From the NCBI GenBank assembly GCA_913050545.1, contig CAJWZY010000176.1, positions 1-5,392 of the forward strand: DNA of 5,392 nucleotides, given 5' to 3'. Within the stretch, counting starts at the first letter, position 1; every line of letters begins with the position of its first letter. The stretch comes from an uncultured bacterium (GTDB lineage Bacteria > Planctomycetota > UBA8108). The position numbers and the translations under genes are program-made. Below the pieces are notes generated by a model that had not been told where the DNA came from, made no database searches, and saw only the letters and a program-made list of their open reading frames with translations. This document shows, in pieces, positions 1-5,392 of this stretch.

Positions 1-610
1 TATCGTAGGCCTCGACCACGGCGCCGAGTCTCTTGGCGGTGGCGATGGCCTGCAGGCCGGCGACCCCGGCTCCGAGGACGAGAACCTTAGCCGGGGTGAT
101 GGTGCCGGCGGCGGTCATCAGCATGGGGAAGAACTTGGGCAGGATCTCCGCGGCGATCAGGACGGCCTGGTAGCCGGCGATCGAGCTCATCGAACTCAGC
201 GCGTCCATGCTCTGGGCGCGGGTAATGCGCGGCATGAGCTCCATGGCGAAGCTGCGAATCTTTTTTTCTTCAAGCCGCTTGACCGTTTCGGGGTTGCTGC
301 CCGGGAAGAGAAACGAGATCAGCGCGCTTTCATCCCTGAATCGTTCAACCTCGCCCTGGCCATCTCCGCAGTCAGCGGCAGGTTCACGGACCTTGAGGAT
401 GATGTCGGCACGGGCATACAACCCGGCGGCATCTGCCTCGATGCCTGCCCCTGCCTCTTCGTAGCGGAGGTCACTGTAGCCGGCGGCTTCCCCGGCCCCG
501 CTTTGCACCAGCACCTCGAGGCCGGCCTCGATGAGTTTCCTGGCGCCTTCGGGAACGAGGGCGACTCTTTTCTCTCCGGGTAGTATTTCTTGAGGTATGC
601 CGACTATCAA
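1..610 (-). CDS. pntA: NAD(P) transhydrogenase subunit alpha, N-terminal part (cut by window edge)
   Basis: This encodes the first 203 residues of the NAD(H)-binding dI component of proton-translocating transhydrogenase. With the membrane and NADP-binding subunits, the enzyme uses the proton gradient to drive hydride transfer from NADH to NADP+. The N terminus reads MIVGIPQEILPGEKRVAL, the family opening. The signature MPRITRAQSMDALSS lies at residues 126-140 and contains the conserved Arg128, Gln133 and Asp136 of the 'RQD loop'. A Rossmann GAGVAGLQAIATAKRLGAVV stretch follows at 180-199. The frame ends at Asp203, the acidic residue expected to hold the adenine ribose of NAD. The start is TTG: an in-frame TGA lies two codons upstream, no ATG or GTG is available nearby, and GGAG sits 8 nt before it. 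The C-terminal part is outside the window, so the two-subunit and three-subunit forms cannot be told apart. The frame is intact throughout. Confidence 0.95.
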   Translation of the reverse strand, partial: MIVGIPQEILPGEKRVALVPEGARKLIEAGLEVLVQSGAGEAAGYSDLRYEEAGAGIEADAAGLYARADIILKVREPAADCGDGQGEVERFRDESALISFLFPGSNPETVKRLEEKKIRSFAMELMPRITRAQSMDALSSMSSIAGYQAVLIAAEILPKFFPMLMTAAGTITPAKVLVLGAGVAGLQAIATAKRLGAVVEAYD

Positions 611-618
611 GGTTCATG

Positions 619-622
619 CTCC
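619..622 (-). promoter_or_regulatory. Ribosome binding site that fixes the TTG start of pntA
   Basis: On the minus strand GGAG is followed by an 8-nt spacer and then TTG. It is the clearest Shine-Dalgarno match in the window and supports the TTG start at 610. An out-of-frame ATG at 618-616 lies only one base after the GGAG, too close to be served by it. Confidence 0.6.
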
Positions 623-643
623 AGGGGTTACTTGGCGTTCAAG

Positions 644-672
644 TTTATATGCTGAAAACTTTTTATGGTCCA
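644..672 (-). promoter_or_regulatory. Candidate sigma70-type promoter of pntA
   Basis: On the minus strand, TGGACC (672-667, 4 of 6 matches to TTGACA) and TATAAA (649-644, 5 of 6 matches to TATAAT) are separated by exactly 17 nt. Transcription would start near 637, giving a leader of about 27 nt that contains the GGAG site. Spacing and position are good, but this is a consensus match by eye only. Confidence 0.45.
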
Positions 673-682
673 GCATTACCAG

Positions 683-712
683 TTGGAACCAGCCGCTTTG
701 TCCTTCCATAAT
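683..712 (+). promoter_or_regulatory. Candidate sigma70-type promoter of the DUF481 gene
   Basis: TTGGAA (683-688, 4 of 6 matches) and CATAAT (707-712, 5 of 6 matches) are separated by 18 nt. The predicted start of transcription is near 719, leaving a leader of about 64 nt. It stands back to back with the candidate pntA promoter, with about 10 bp between the two -35 elements. The region is AT-richer than the flanking genes. Evidence is consensus similarity only. Confidence 0.35.
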
Positions 713-782
713 TGAATCACTCTTGAGGCGGCTGAGCTGTTCACGCCCCTGTTATTCCCTGCGAAACCGGCTTCATTGAACC

Positions 783-1823
783 ATGCGCTTTTTTTTACTG
801 ATCCTGATTTTGTCGATGGCCGCTGTTCCCCTGCCTGCAAAGGAGGGCGATCGTGTTGTCCTGAAGGATGGCAGCCTGGTTCACGGACAGGTTGAATCGC
901 TTTCCGACGGCAAGCTCAAGGTGAAAACCGGTTTCTCGGGTACGATCACCATCGAGCTGGAAAAGATCTCCCGGCTGGAGGTTTCTCGGACGCTCGCATT
1001 CAAGCTCGAGGATGGTACCGAGCATTCCGCTACTGCAGCCAGTCCCGAGGACGGCAAGGTTGAGCTTACCCTTGCGGATTCCGGGCAGAAGCTCTCCATC
1101 GACCTCGGCAGTATCCAGGCAATCAATCCCCCCGGCGGGAAAAAAAATACGACCCGGGGGGCTGTCAATTTCGGGGGAGGGGCCACGGATGGAAACACGC
1201 GCGCGAAATCGGTCAGTTTTAACGCCGATCTTGAGAGCCGCTTCGACAGCCATCGCTTGTCGGCAGGTCTTGCCTACAATTACGACGAGGACCTCGGTGG
1301 GCTGACGGCCCGCAACAGCAAGGCCAGGATCAAGTACGATTATTTTCTGACCGAGAAGCTTTTCCTTTTCGGCAGTATCCTCGCCGAGGAGGACAGCTTC
1401 CAGGATCTCAACCTGCGCACGGCCCTCGCGGGTGGACCCGGTTACCAGTTTCTCGAGGCGGGGGATCTCGAGCCTGCTTATCTCAAGGGACTGGCCGCTT
1501 ATGGTGAGCTCGGATTGTCTTACGTGGACGAAGATTTCCTCCAGGCCGGGGACAAGTCCTACCTCGCGGCGAAATGGTCACTCAATACAGACTGGAAGAT
1601 CCTGCCGCGGCTCTCTCTCTTTCATCATCACGAAGGCTATCCCAGCCTCGCCGATATGGATGATTTCTACATCACGACGGAGACCGGGATCCGGGTGTCG
1701 ATCTTTGAGAACTTCGTATCGACCCTGCAGGTCAACTGGCGCTGGGACAACTCGCCCTCGCCGGGCTTCGGGCGATCTGACACCAACTACCTGTTGACGC
1801 TCGGCTACACGTTTGACTTCTGA
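783..1823 (+). CDS. Exported DUF481 (YdiY-like) outer-membrane beta-barrel protein with N-terminal tandem beta modules
   Basis: Residues 1-19 form a signal peptide: MRFF, a hydrophobic core, then PLPA before KEG, with likely cleavage after Ala19. Residues about 22-68 and 70-116 look like two copies of a small beta-rich module. Each has a '(K/E)DG(S/T)' turn, a second 'DGK(L/V)' turn, and an ending of the form 'I-x-L-x-x-I-x-x-(L/I)'. From about 125 to the end is a DUF481-type barrel with alternating strands, the family-like stretch EEDSFQDLNLR (202-212), a GPGYQFL segment, and a C terminus LLTLGYTFDF ending in Phe, as expected for insertion by the BAM machinery. The family is thought to form outer-membrane barrels; its substrate is unknown. 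An in-frame TGA two codons upstream rules out an earlier start. No convincing Shine-Dalgarno precedes the ATG. Two 8-nt homopolymers interrupt the gene (T8 at 789-796, A8 at 1140-1147). It converges on the peptidase gene. Confidence 0.85.
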   Translation: MRFFLLILILSMAAVPLPAKEGDRVVLKDGSLVHGQVESLSDGKLKVKTGFSGTITIELEKISRLEVSRTLAFKLEDGTEHSATAASPEDGKVELTLADSGQKLSIDLGSIQAINPPGGKKNTTRGAVNFGGGATDGNTRAKSVSFNADLESRFDSHRLSAGLAYNYDEDLGGLTARNSKARIKYDYFLTEKLFLFGSILAEEDSFQDLNLRTALAGGPGYQFLEAGDLEPAYLKGLAAYGELGLSYVDEDFLQAGDKSYLAAKWSLNTDWKILPRLSLFHHHEGYPSLADMDDFYITTETGIRVSIFENFVSTLQVNWRWDNSPSPGFGRSDTNYLLTLGYTFDF

Positions 1824-1841
1824 GCCGGCTTGTCCCCGGCT
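1823..1841. terminator. Hairpin between convergent genes, possible bidirectional terminator
   Basis: AGCCGG (1823-1828) and CCGGCT (1836-1841) form a perfect 6-bp GC-rich stem with a 7-nt loop. The arms touch the stop codons of both convergent genes (TGA at 1821-1823, and the minus-strand TAA read from 1843 to 1841). No T-tract follows on either strand, so it is not a canonical intrinsic terminator. It may pause polymerase or block readthrough. Confidence 0.35.
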
Positions 1842-3547
1842 TACCGCTGGCGGCGGATCGTTTCGAGCCAGGCCTTTTCAAGCGTGTTGAACTGCACATC
1901 CTTGAAGACGATGTCGCAGGCCTCGACCGGGTCGGTGCCCTTGTGCAGCTCCCAGAAGTAGTCCTTGTAGAAGGCCCTCACCTTTCGCTGGATGGTGGGC
2001 TTGGGGTGCTTGAAGTTGATCAGGAAATGGACGAAGGACCAGGACTGGGCATAGGCGAGCCCGACGACGTCGGGCCGGTAGAATTGCTGGTGGTTGAGGC
2101 GGATGAGCTGGTTAAGGGGGATGATGCGCCCGCGGCGGAGATAGAGCTTGAGCACATTGCTGCGCCCGACGTTGAAGGTGTTCATCTTTGCCCTGCTGCC
2201 CTTGATGACCAGCGGTGAGATGACCTCGGCAAAGCCCTCGTCAAACCAGCGTGGTGAGTTGGGGATGTAGAAATCAAAGTACTGGTGCCAGCCCTCGTGG
2301 TAGAGGCTGTAGAAGGGATCCCGGCCCTCGGCCTCCCGCTCGGTACGCCGGTAGCCGACCAGCTCCTTGCTGCCGGGTACGTAGTGGGCGCCGGCCATTC
2401 GCGGACCGCCGTTTTTGTGGTATTCACCGGCATCGCGGTAGAAGCGGAGAATGTACTTGTAGGGGATCTTCTCGGCGAATTTGAACAGGTCCTGGTAGAT
2501 CTGCTTGGTGACGATGTCCATCTTCCTGCCCAGCTCCTCGGTGGTCTCCTCATCGCAGGTCGAGAGAATGTGATAGTACTTTGTCTCGTGGTGGATGGCG
2601 CCCTTATGTCTTTGCAGGAAGCTCTTCGCCTTGTTGACGTTGATGACGCCCCAGTCGATCGGGATGCCGTACTCGGCCAGGAAGGTGTTCAGGCGCCACT
2701 GGTAGTTGCCACGGCCATCGATCATGTCGATCAGGTCCTGCGAGGAGCGCAGGCCGGGTCGTTCGTAGGGCTTGGAGGTCGGCAGGGTGAGGAGCCCGCT
2801 TCTGCAGACCAGCATCCACAGGGAGTGCGCGCTCTTTTTCTCCAGCGCCTGCTTGAGGTGGTTGACCGCCCTGATCTTCTTGGAGGTCGGCCGCTTCCAG
2901 AAATCAGACTTCTTTTTCTTTTTGACCTCGGGTTTCTTTTCGAGCTTGCCCTCAACCAGCTTGTAGCCGCGCTCGAGTTTATTGGCGACATCACTCTCCC
3001 GCAGCCACCCTTCGCCGTCCTGGGCTTCGCCGAGAAAGAGGTGGTGCTCGCGGTTGGATGAGTCCTTCGCCAGCAGCTGCCTTATGCAGGCTCTGCGTTC
3101 GGGCCCCAGCCCCTTGTCTTTGGCGAATTTTTCGAGCTTGACCCAGTCTTCATGAGTCCTGGCACGCTTGCGGTATTTTTCAAACAGCTCAAGAGCCTTG
3201 GCATCGGAGGTGCGCTTGATCCTGGTGACCTCGCTGCGGGGAATGAAGCTCTTGCCTCGCCAGCTGTCGATGACGGCGTACTTGCTGGTGAGATCAAGCA
3301 GGGTGCCCTTGTATTTCCGCGCAAAGATCGGGTTGATCGAGTCTCTCTCCAGCGGCTTTCCCGGGTTGCGGTAAACGGTATCGAAGGAGAGAGCCTTTTC
3401 TTTTTCCTTGTCGATGGCCCGGTCGATGGCCCGGTCGATTCCTGGAGCGGGGAGGGCGCAGGCAAGGATGAGCCAGGCCCCGGCACCGGCTACCAGCCAG
3501 CAGCGCAGGGTTCGCTTTGTGGAGAAGAAGATAGGCTCGCGGCGCAT
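1841..3547 (-). CDS. Exported zinc metallopeptidase-like protein, DUF1570 / peptidase MA-like (gluzincin)
   Basis: The gene encodes 568 residues. A basic N terminus is followed by a hydrophobic stretch (17-30) ending ILAC, a weak lipobox with Cys30, so it is either a lipoprotein or a signal-peptidase-I substrate acting outside the cytoplasm. Then come an IDRA repeat (37-46), a small beta module (about 76-112), a GWLRESDV...ERGYKLVEGKL segment (180-202), and a lysine-rich linker (201-224). The C-terminal half carries HEGWH at 417-421 (zinc ligands His417 and His421, catalytic Glu418). WFDEGFAE at 434-441 is the gluzincin pattern that supplies the third ligand (Glu437 or Glu441). AYAQSWSFVHFL (498-509) is a typical downstream helix. 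The catalytic set looks complete; the substrate is unknown. An in-frame stop lies upstream and the next Met is at 245, so ATG 3547 is favoured although no Shine-Dalgarno is seen. It lies 119 nt downstream of the dehydrogenase gene on the same strand. Confidence 0.8.
   Translation of the reverse strand: MRREPIFFSTKRTLRCWLVAGAGAWLILACALPAPGIDRAIDRAIDKEKEKALSFDTVYRNPGKPLERDSINPIFARKYKGTLLDLTSKYAVIDSWRGKSFIPRSEVTRIKRTSDAKALELFEKYRKRARTHEDWVKLEKFAKDKGLGPERRACIRQLLAKDSSNREHHLFLGEAQDGEGWLRESDVANKLERGYKLVEGKLEKKPEVKKKKKSDFWKRPTSKKIRAVNHLKQALEKKSAHSLWMLVCRSGLLTLPTSKPYERPGLRSSQDLIDMIDGRGNYQWRLNTFLAEYGIPIDWGVINVNKAKSFLQRHKGAIHHETKYYHILSTCDEETTEELGRKMDIVTKQIYQDLFKFAEKIPYKYILRFYRDAGEYHKNGGPRMAGAHYVPGSKELVGYRRTEREAEGRDPFYSLYHEGWHQYFDFYIPNSPRWFDEGFAEVISPLVIKGSRAKMNTFNVGRSNVLKLYLRRGRIIPLNQLIRLNHQQFYRPDVVGLAYAQSWSFVHFLINFKHPKPTIQRKVRAFYKDYFWELHKGTDPVEACDIVFKDVQFNTLEKAWLETIRRQR
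3410..3439 (-). repeat. 12-bp in-frame tandem repeat, 2.5 copies
   Basis: The unit GTCGATGGCCCG (plus-strand reading) occurs at 3410-3421 and 3422-3433, followed by a half copy at 3434-3439. On the coding strand it gives Ile-Asp-Arg-Ala twice, then Ile-Asp (residues 37-46 of the peptidase), just after the signal sequence. Because the unit is a multiple of three, changes in copy number keep the frame. The full copies are identical, which suggests recent duplication by slippage. Confidence 0.85.
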
Positions 3548-3628
3548 GGGGATGGTTGTGTTCTTTCTCAGGACTCTCGTCGGTTATGCCTAGAAGTCAT
3601 TTTTCGACCGACCCCGCAGAATTGCCAG

Positions 3629-3676
3629 AAAAAATGGTGCGGCTACCCGGTCTCCAGGGATTCTCTTTAACCGGGT
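3629..3676 (-). terminator. Weak terminator-like hairpin after the dehydrogenase gene
   Basis: On the minus strand ACCCGGT (3676-3670) and ACCGGGT (3651-3645) form a perfect 7-bp stem around an 18-nt loop that includes the dehydrogenase stop codon. A run of six T (3634-3629) follows about 10 nt beyond the stem. The long loop and the displaced T-run make it a poor intrinsic terminator. If it is inactive, the peptidase gene would be cotranscribed with the dehydrogenase gene. The rest of 3548-3666 shows no convincing promoter to my eye. Confidence 0.25.
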
Positions 3677-4626
3677 TCCCGGACCTGGTTGGGCAGGGGG
3701 CTTTTCTCAAGGCCGGCGACCAGGTTGTCCCGGGCCATCTCAGCCATCCTGAGCCGTGAGCGCCGGGTCGCGCTGCCGAGATGGGGGGTCAGCACCAGGT
3801 TGTCCAGCCCGAGCAGGGGGTGGTCTCTGGGCAGTGGCTCCGGCTCGGTTACGTCGAGTGCTGCGCCGGCAATCCAGCCTTCACTGAGGGCGGCATGGAG
3901 GGCTTCCGGATCGACGACCGGTCCTCGTGCGACATTGACAAGGACGGCATCCTCTCGCATTGCCCGCAGCTGCTGCTCGCCGATAAGTCCTTCGGTCTCT
4001 GCTGTAAGCGGTACGTTCAGGGAGACGAAGTGGGCCTGCTCCAGCAGCGTGGCGAGTTCTGAGTATTCGACGCCGAGGGCTTCCTCTGCTTCGAGGTCCC
4101 GGTTGCGGTTGTGGTAGAGGATCCGCATATCGAAGCCACGCGCACGCCGGGCAACCTCCCTGCCGATCCGTCCCATGCCGATGATGCCCAGCGTACTGCC
4201 ATGGACTTCCAGTCCCGGGAGATTACTCGGGTCGTAAGAGGTGAAGCCGGGACTCCTGGCGAAGTGGTCCCCGGTCACGATGTTGCGGGCCGCCGCCAGC
4301 ATCAACGCCATGGTCATGTCGGCGGTGACACCATCGACGGCGCCGGGGGTGTTGCCGACCGCGATGCCGCGGGCCTCGCAGGCCCCGACATCGACATGGT
4401 CTACCCCAACCCCGAAATTGCTGACCACCAGCAGGTTGGGAAGCCGGTCGAGGAGCTCACCTGCCACCGGGACATGGCCATAGGTGTAGATTCCCCTGAT
4501 GGAATCGAGCAGGTCACCGGCCGGTTCCTCCAGGAGGCTCCATGGATAGATCTCACAATGAGGCGCGAGGGTCGCCTCGAGGAAGCCCGGCAAGGGGATG
4601 TCTAACAGGATTCTTGGTAGTGACAC
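3667..4626 (-). CDS. gyaR: D-2-hydroxyacid dehydrogenase, glyoxylate/hydroxypyruvate reductase type
   Basis: This 319-residue cytoplasmic enzyme should reduce glyoxylate or hydroxypyruvate (or a related 2-keto acid) with NAD(P)H. SNFGVGVDHVDV (69-80) is the substrate-side loop. The dinucleotide fold begins GIIGMGRIG (147-155, Gly150-x-Gly152-x-x-Gly155). After the second strand comes YHNRNRD, where Arg174 and Arg176 could accept the NADP phosphate. The catalytic residues are all present: Arg234 in NVARGPVVD, Glu263 in DVTEPEPLP, and His282 in TPHLGSAT. The tail (LDVTEPEPLPRDHPLL, NLVAGL) resembles the GRHPR branch. The frame stays open far upstream to about 5388, but there it runs antisense to thrS and has no family similarity. 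GTG at 4626 is the only usual start codon placed where the family begins; AGGCGG about 11 nt upstream is a weak, somewhat distant ribosome site. The length is normal. The exact substrate cannot be read from sequence. Confidence 0.9.
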   Translation of the reverse strand: MSLPRILLDIPLPGFLEATLAPHCEIYPWSLLEEPAGDLLDSIRGIYTYGHVPVAGELLDRLPNLLVVSNFGVGVDHVDVGACEARGIAVGNTPGAVDGVTADMTMALMLAAARNIVTGDHFARSPGFTSYDPSNLPGLEVHGSTLGIIGMGRIGREVARRARGFDMRILYHNRNRDLEAEEALGVEYSELATLLEQAHFVSLNVPLTAETEGLIGEQQLRAMREDAVLVNVARGPVVDPEALHAALSEGWIAGAALDVTEPEPLPRDHPLLGLDNLVLTPHLGSATRRSRLRMAEMARDNLVAGLEKSPLPNQVREPG

Positions 4627-4724
4627 CTGGATTAAAACCGCCTGTTGATCCTGTGGGATTCGGTAGAGGGGGTAGCTTTTTATCGCCCAGTGGGATAAAC
4701 GTACTGAAGCGCCTGTGAATTGAC

Positions 4725-4754
4725 AGTATGAAGCAGTCCTCGGTCGCGAGTCAA
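4725..4754 (-). promoter_or_regulatory. Candidate promoter of the dehydrogenase gene
   Basis: On the minus strand TTGACT (4754-4749, 5 of 6 matches) and CATACT (4730-4725, 4 of 6 matches) are separated by 18 nt. Transcription would begin near 4718, giving a leader of about 90 nt before GTG 4626. The plus strand has a perfect TTGACA at 4720-4725, but no acceptable -10 lies at the proper distance. Confidence 0.3.
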
Positions 4755-4778
4755 CGGCGCTGCGCGGCCGGCTGCCGG
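4739..4778 (+). promoter_or_regulatory. GC-rich, hairpin-prone leader of thrS
   Basis: Three short stem-loops can be drawn just before the thrS start: CTCG-GTCG-CGAG (4739-4750), GCG-CTG-CGC (4757-4765) and CCGG-CTG-CCGG (4768-4778). The last ends 10 nt before the ATG, where a ribosome site would normally lie, and no good Shine-Dalgarno is visible. In E. coli, thrS is controlled by ThrRS binding to structured leader RNA. A similar role here is only a possibility, because short GC stems are expected by chance in GC-rich DNA. No T-box consensus was seen. Confidence 0.2.
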
Positions 4779-4788
4779 ATAACCATCT

Positions 4789-5392
4789 ATGCCATTGATC
4801 ACTCTTCCAGACGGAACGGAGCTCAGCTACGAAGCCCCGGTTACGGCACTCAAGGTCGCCGGCGATATCGGTCCGCGCCTGGCCGAGCAGGCCCTCGGCT
4901 GCAAGGTGGACGGGGTTCTCAGTGATCTCTCCACCGAGCTCACCGGCGACTGTTCGCTTTCGATCGTGACCCCCACTGACCGCGAGAAGAATCCCGACCC
5001 CGATGCGCTCTACCTCCTGCGGCACTCCTGTGCACATGTGATGGCCGAAGCGATCCAGCGTGTCTTCGAAGGAGTCGAGCTCGTTTACGGTCCGCCCGTC
5101 GACCAGGGCTTCTATTACGATATGTCCGTGCCTGCCGACCGCCCGGTATCGAGTGAAGATTTCGAGGCGATCGAGAAAGAGATGGCAGCGATCATCAAGG
5201 AGGATCGTCCCTTCTGCCGTTACGAGACCGCCGGCGCTGAGGGCATCAAGAAGCTGGAGGATGAGGGCAACAAGTACAAGCTTGATAACGCCCGGCGCGC
5301 CCTGGAGGCCGATTCGGAGGCGGCGCTTTCTTTCTACGCGACCGGGGAGCCCGGTAAGAACTGGGAGGACCTCTGCCGCGGTCCCCACGTTC
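4789..5392 (+). CDS. thrS: Threonyl-tRNA synthetase, N-terminal part (cut by window edge)
   Basis: The window holds the first 201 residues of the class II synthetase that charges tRNA-Thr. Residues 1-61 form a TGS domain (ITLPDGTEL... KVDGVLSDLSTEL). The N2 editing domain follows, opening with LLRHSCAHVMAEAI at 77-90. It carries the HxxxH pair His79 and His83, then YGPPVDQGFYYD (100-111), and CRGPH at 196-200, the CxxxH half of the editing site that removes mischarged serine. The window ends there, so the catalytic and anticodon-binding domains are not seen. The ATG at 4789 is fixed by an in-frame TAA three codons upstream and by the family start; there is no strong ribosome site. It is divergent from the dehydrogenase gene across 162 bp. 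The frame is intact and all visible editing residues are present. Confidence 0.95.
   Translation, partial: MPLITLPDGTELSYEAPVTALKVAGDIGPRLAEQALGCKVDGVLSDLSTELTGDCSLSIVTPTDREKNPDPDALYLLRHSCAHVMAEAIQRVFEGVELVYGPPVDQGFYYDMSVPADRPVSSEDFEAIEKEMAAIIKEDRPFCRYETAGAEGIKKLEDEGNKYKLDNARRALEADSEAALSFYATGEPGKNWEDLCRGPHV

Noticed and set aside
597..779. 60-residue open frame ending just before the DUF481 start
   Set aside because: It begins antisense inside the pntA start region and spans the divergent promoter region. It shows no Shine-Dalgarno and no recognisable motif, and its composition fits non-coding DNA.
795..1253. 152-residue minus-strand frame within the DUF481 gene
   Set aside because: It is antisense to the N-terminal modules of a gene with a clear signal peptide and barrel, and it shows no motif of its own.
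2285..3061. 258-residue open frame on the plus strand
   Set aside because: It is fully antisense to the metallopeptidase gene, whose motifs and signal sequence are clear. Long antisense frames are common in GC-rich coding DNA, and it shows no recognisable motif.
3152..3670. 172-residue open frame on the plus strand
   Set aside because: It is antisense to the N-terminal part of the peptidase gene, is low in complexity and has no family motif or ribosome site.
4720..4748. Plus-strand promoter based on the perfect TTGACA at 4720-4725
   Set aside because: The bases at 16 to 18 nt spacing are GC-rich (around GGTCGCG) with no -10 resemblance, so the -35 match alone is not enough.
4627..4788. T-box riboswitch upstream of thrS
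   Set aside because: The conserved T-box antiterminator sequence is absent, no terminator with a T-run precedes the start, and the leader is too short.
4728..4925. 65-residue upstream frame overlapping the thrS start, possible regulatory upstream ORF
   Set aside because: No ribosome site precedes its ATG, it has no run of threonine codons that would suggest attenuation, and most of it is an out-of-frame shadow of thrS.
4627..5388. Upstream extension of the dehydrogenase reading frame to a 573-residue protein starting near 5388
   Set aside because: Beyond 4626 the extension lies antisense to thrS, which is confirmed by its TGS domain and HxxxH/CxxxH motifs. The extension has no hydroxyacid dehydrogenase similarity, and the family begins at about the GTG at 4626.

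Overview
The window is a GC-rich bacterial chromosomal segment with five protein genes. Two are cut by the window edges. I see no mobile element, CRISPR array, rRNA or tRNA. Several features point to a Gram-negative-type cell envelope: a DUF481 outer-membrane barrel ending in Phe, and a secreted or lipid-anchored zinc peptidase of the kind common in Planctomycetota and their relatives. A planctomycete or other PVC-type or little-cultured didermic bacterium is my best guess. It is inferred from family flavour only and is not demonstrated.

Layout from left to right: (1) 1-610, minus strand, the N-terminal 203 residues of the alpha subunit of proton-translocating NAD(P) transhydrogenase (pntA), cut by the left edge. 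(2) 611-782, a divergent control region with a plausible sigma70-type promoter facing each way. (3) 783-1823, plus strand, a 346-residue exported DUF481 beta-barrel protein preceded by two small beta-rich repeats. (4) 1841-3547, minus strand, a 568-residue exported gluzincin-type metallopeptidase (DUF1570 / peptidase MA-like) that converges on gene 3 with a 17-nt gap containing a hairpin. (5) 3667-4626, minus strand, a 319-residue D-2-hydroxyacid dehydrogenase of the glyoxylate/hydroxypyruvate reductase type, upstream of and co-oriented with the peptidase gene. (6) 4627-4788, a second divergent control region. (7) 4789-5392, plus strand, the N-terminal 201 residues of threonyl-tRNA synthetase (thrS), cut by the right edge.

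The genes do not form an obvious single pathway. pntA (NADPH supply) and the hydroxyacid dehydrogenase (NAD(P)H-linked reduction) are cytoplasmic redox enzymes, thrS is housekeeping, and the two middle genes encode envelope proteins. The middle pair is the least characterised part. Both proteins appear to carry a short beta-strand module near the N terminus with a similar 'G-x-L/V ... I-P/E-x-x-x-V/L' pattern, which suggests related envelope roles, but this rests on reading by eye. No strong case for a new multi-gene system can be made from this window.
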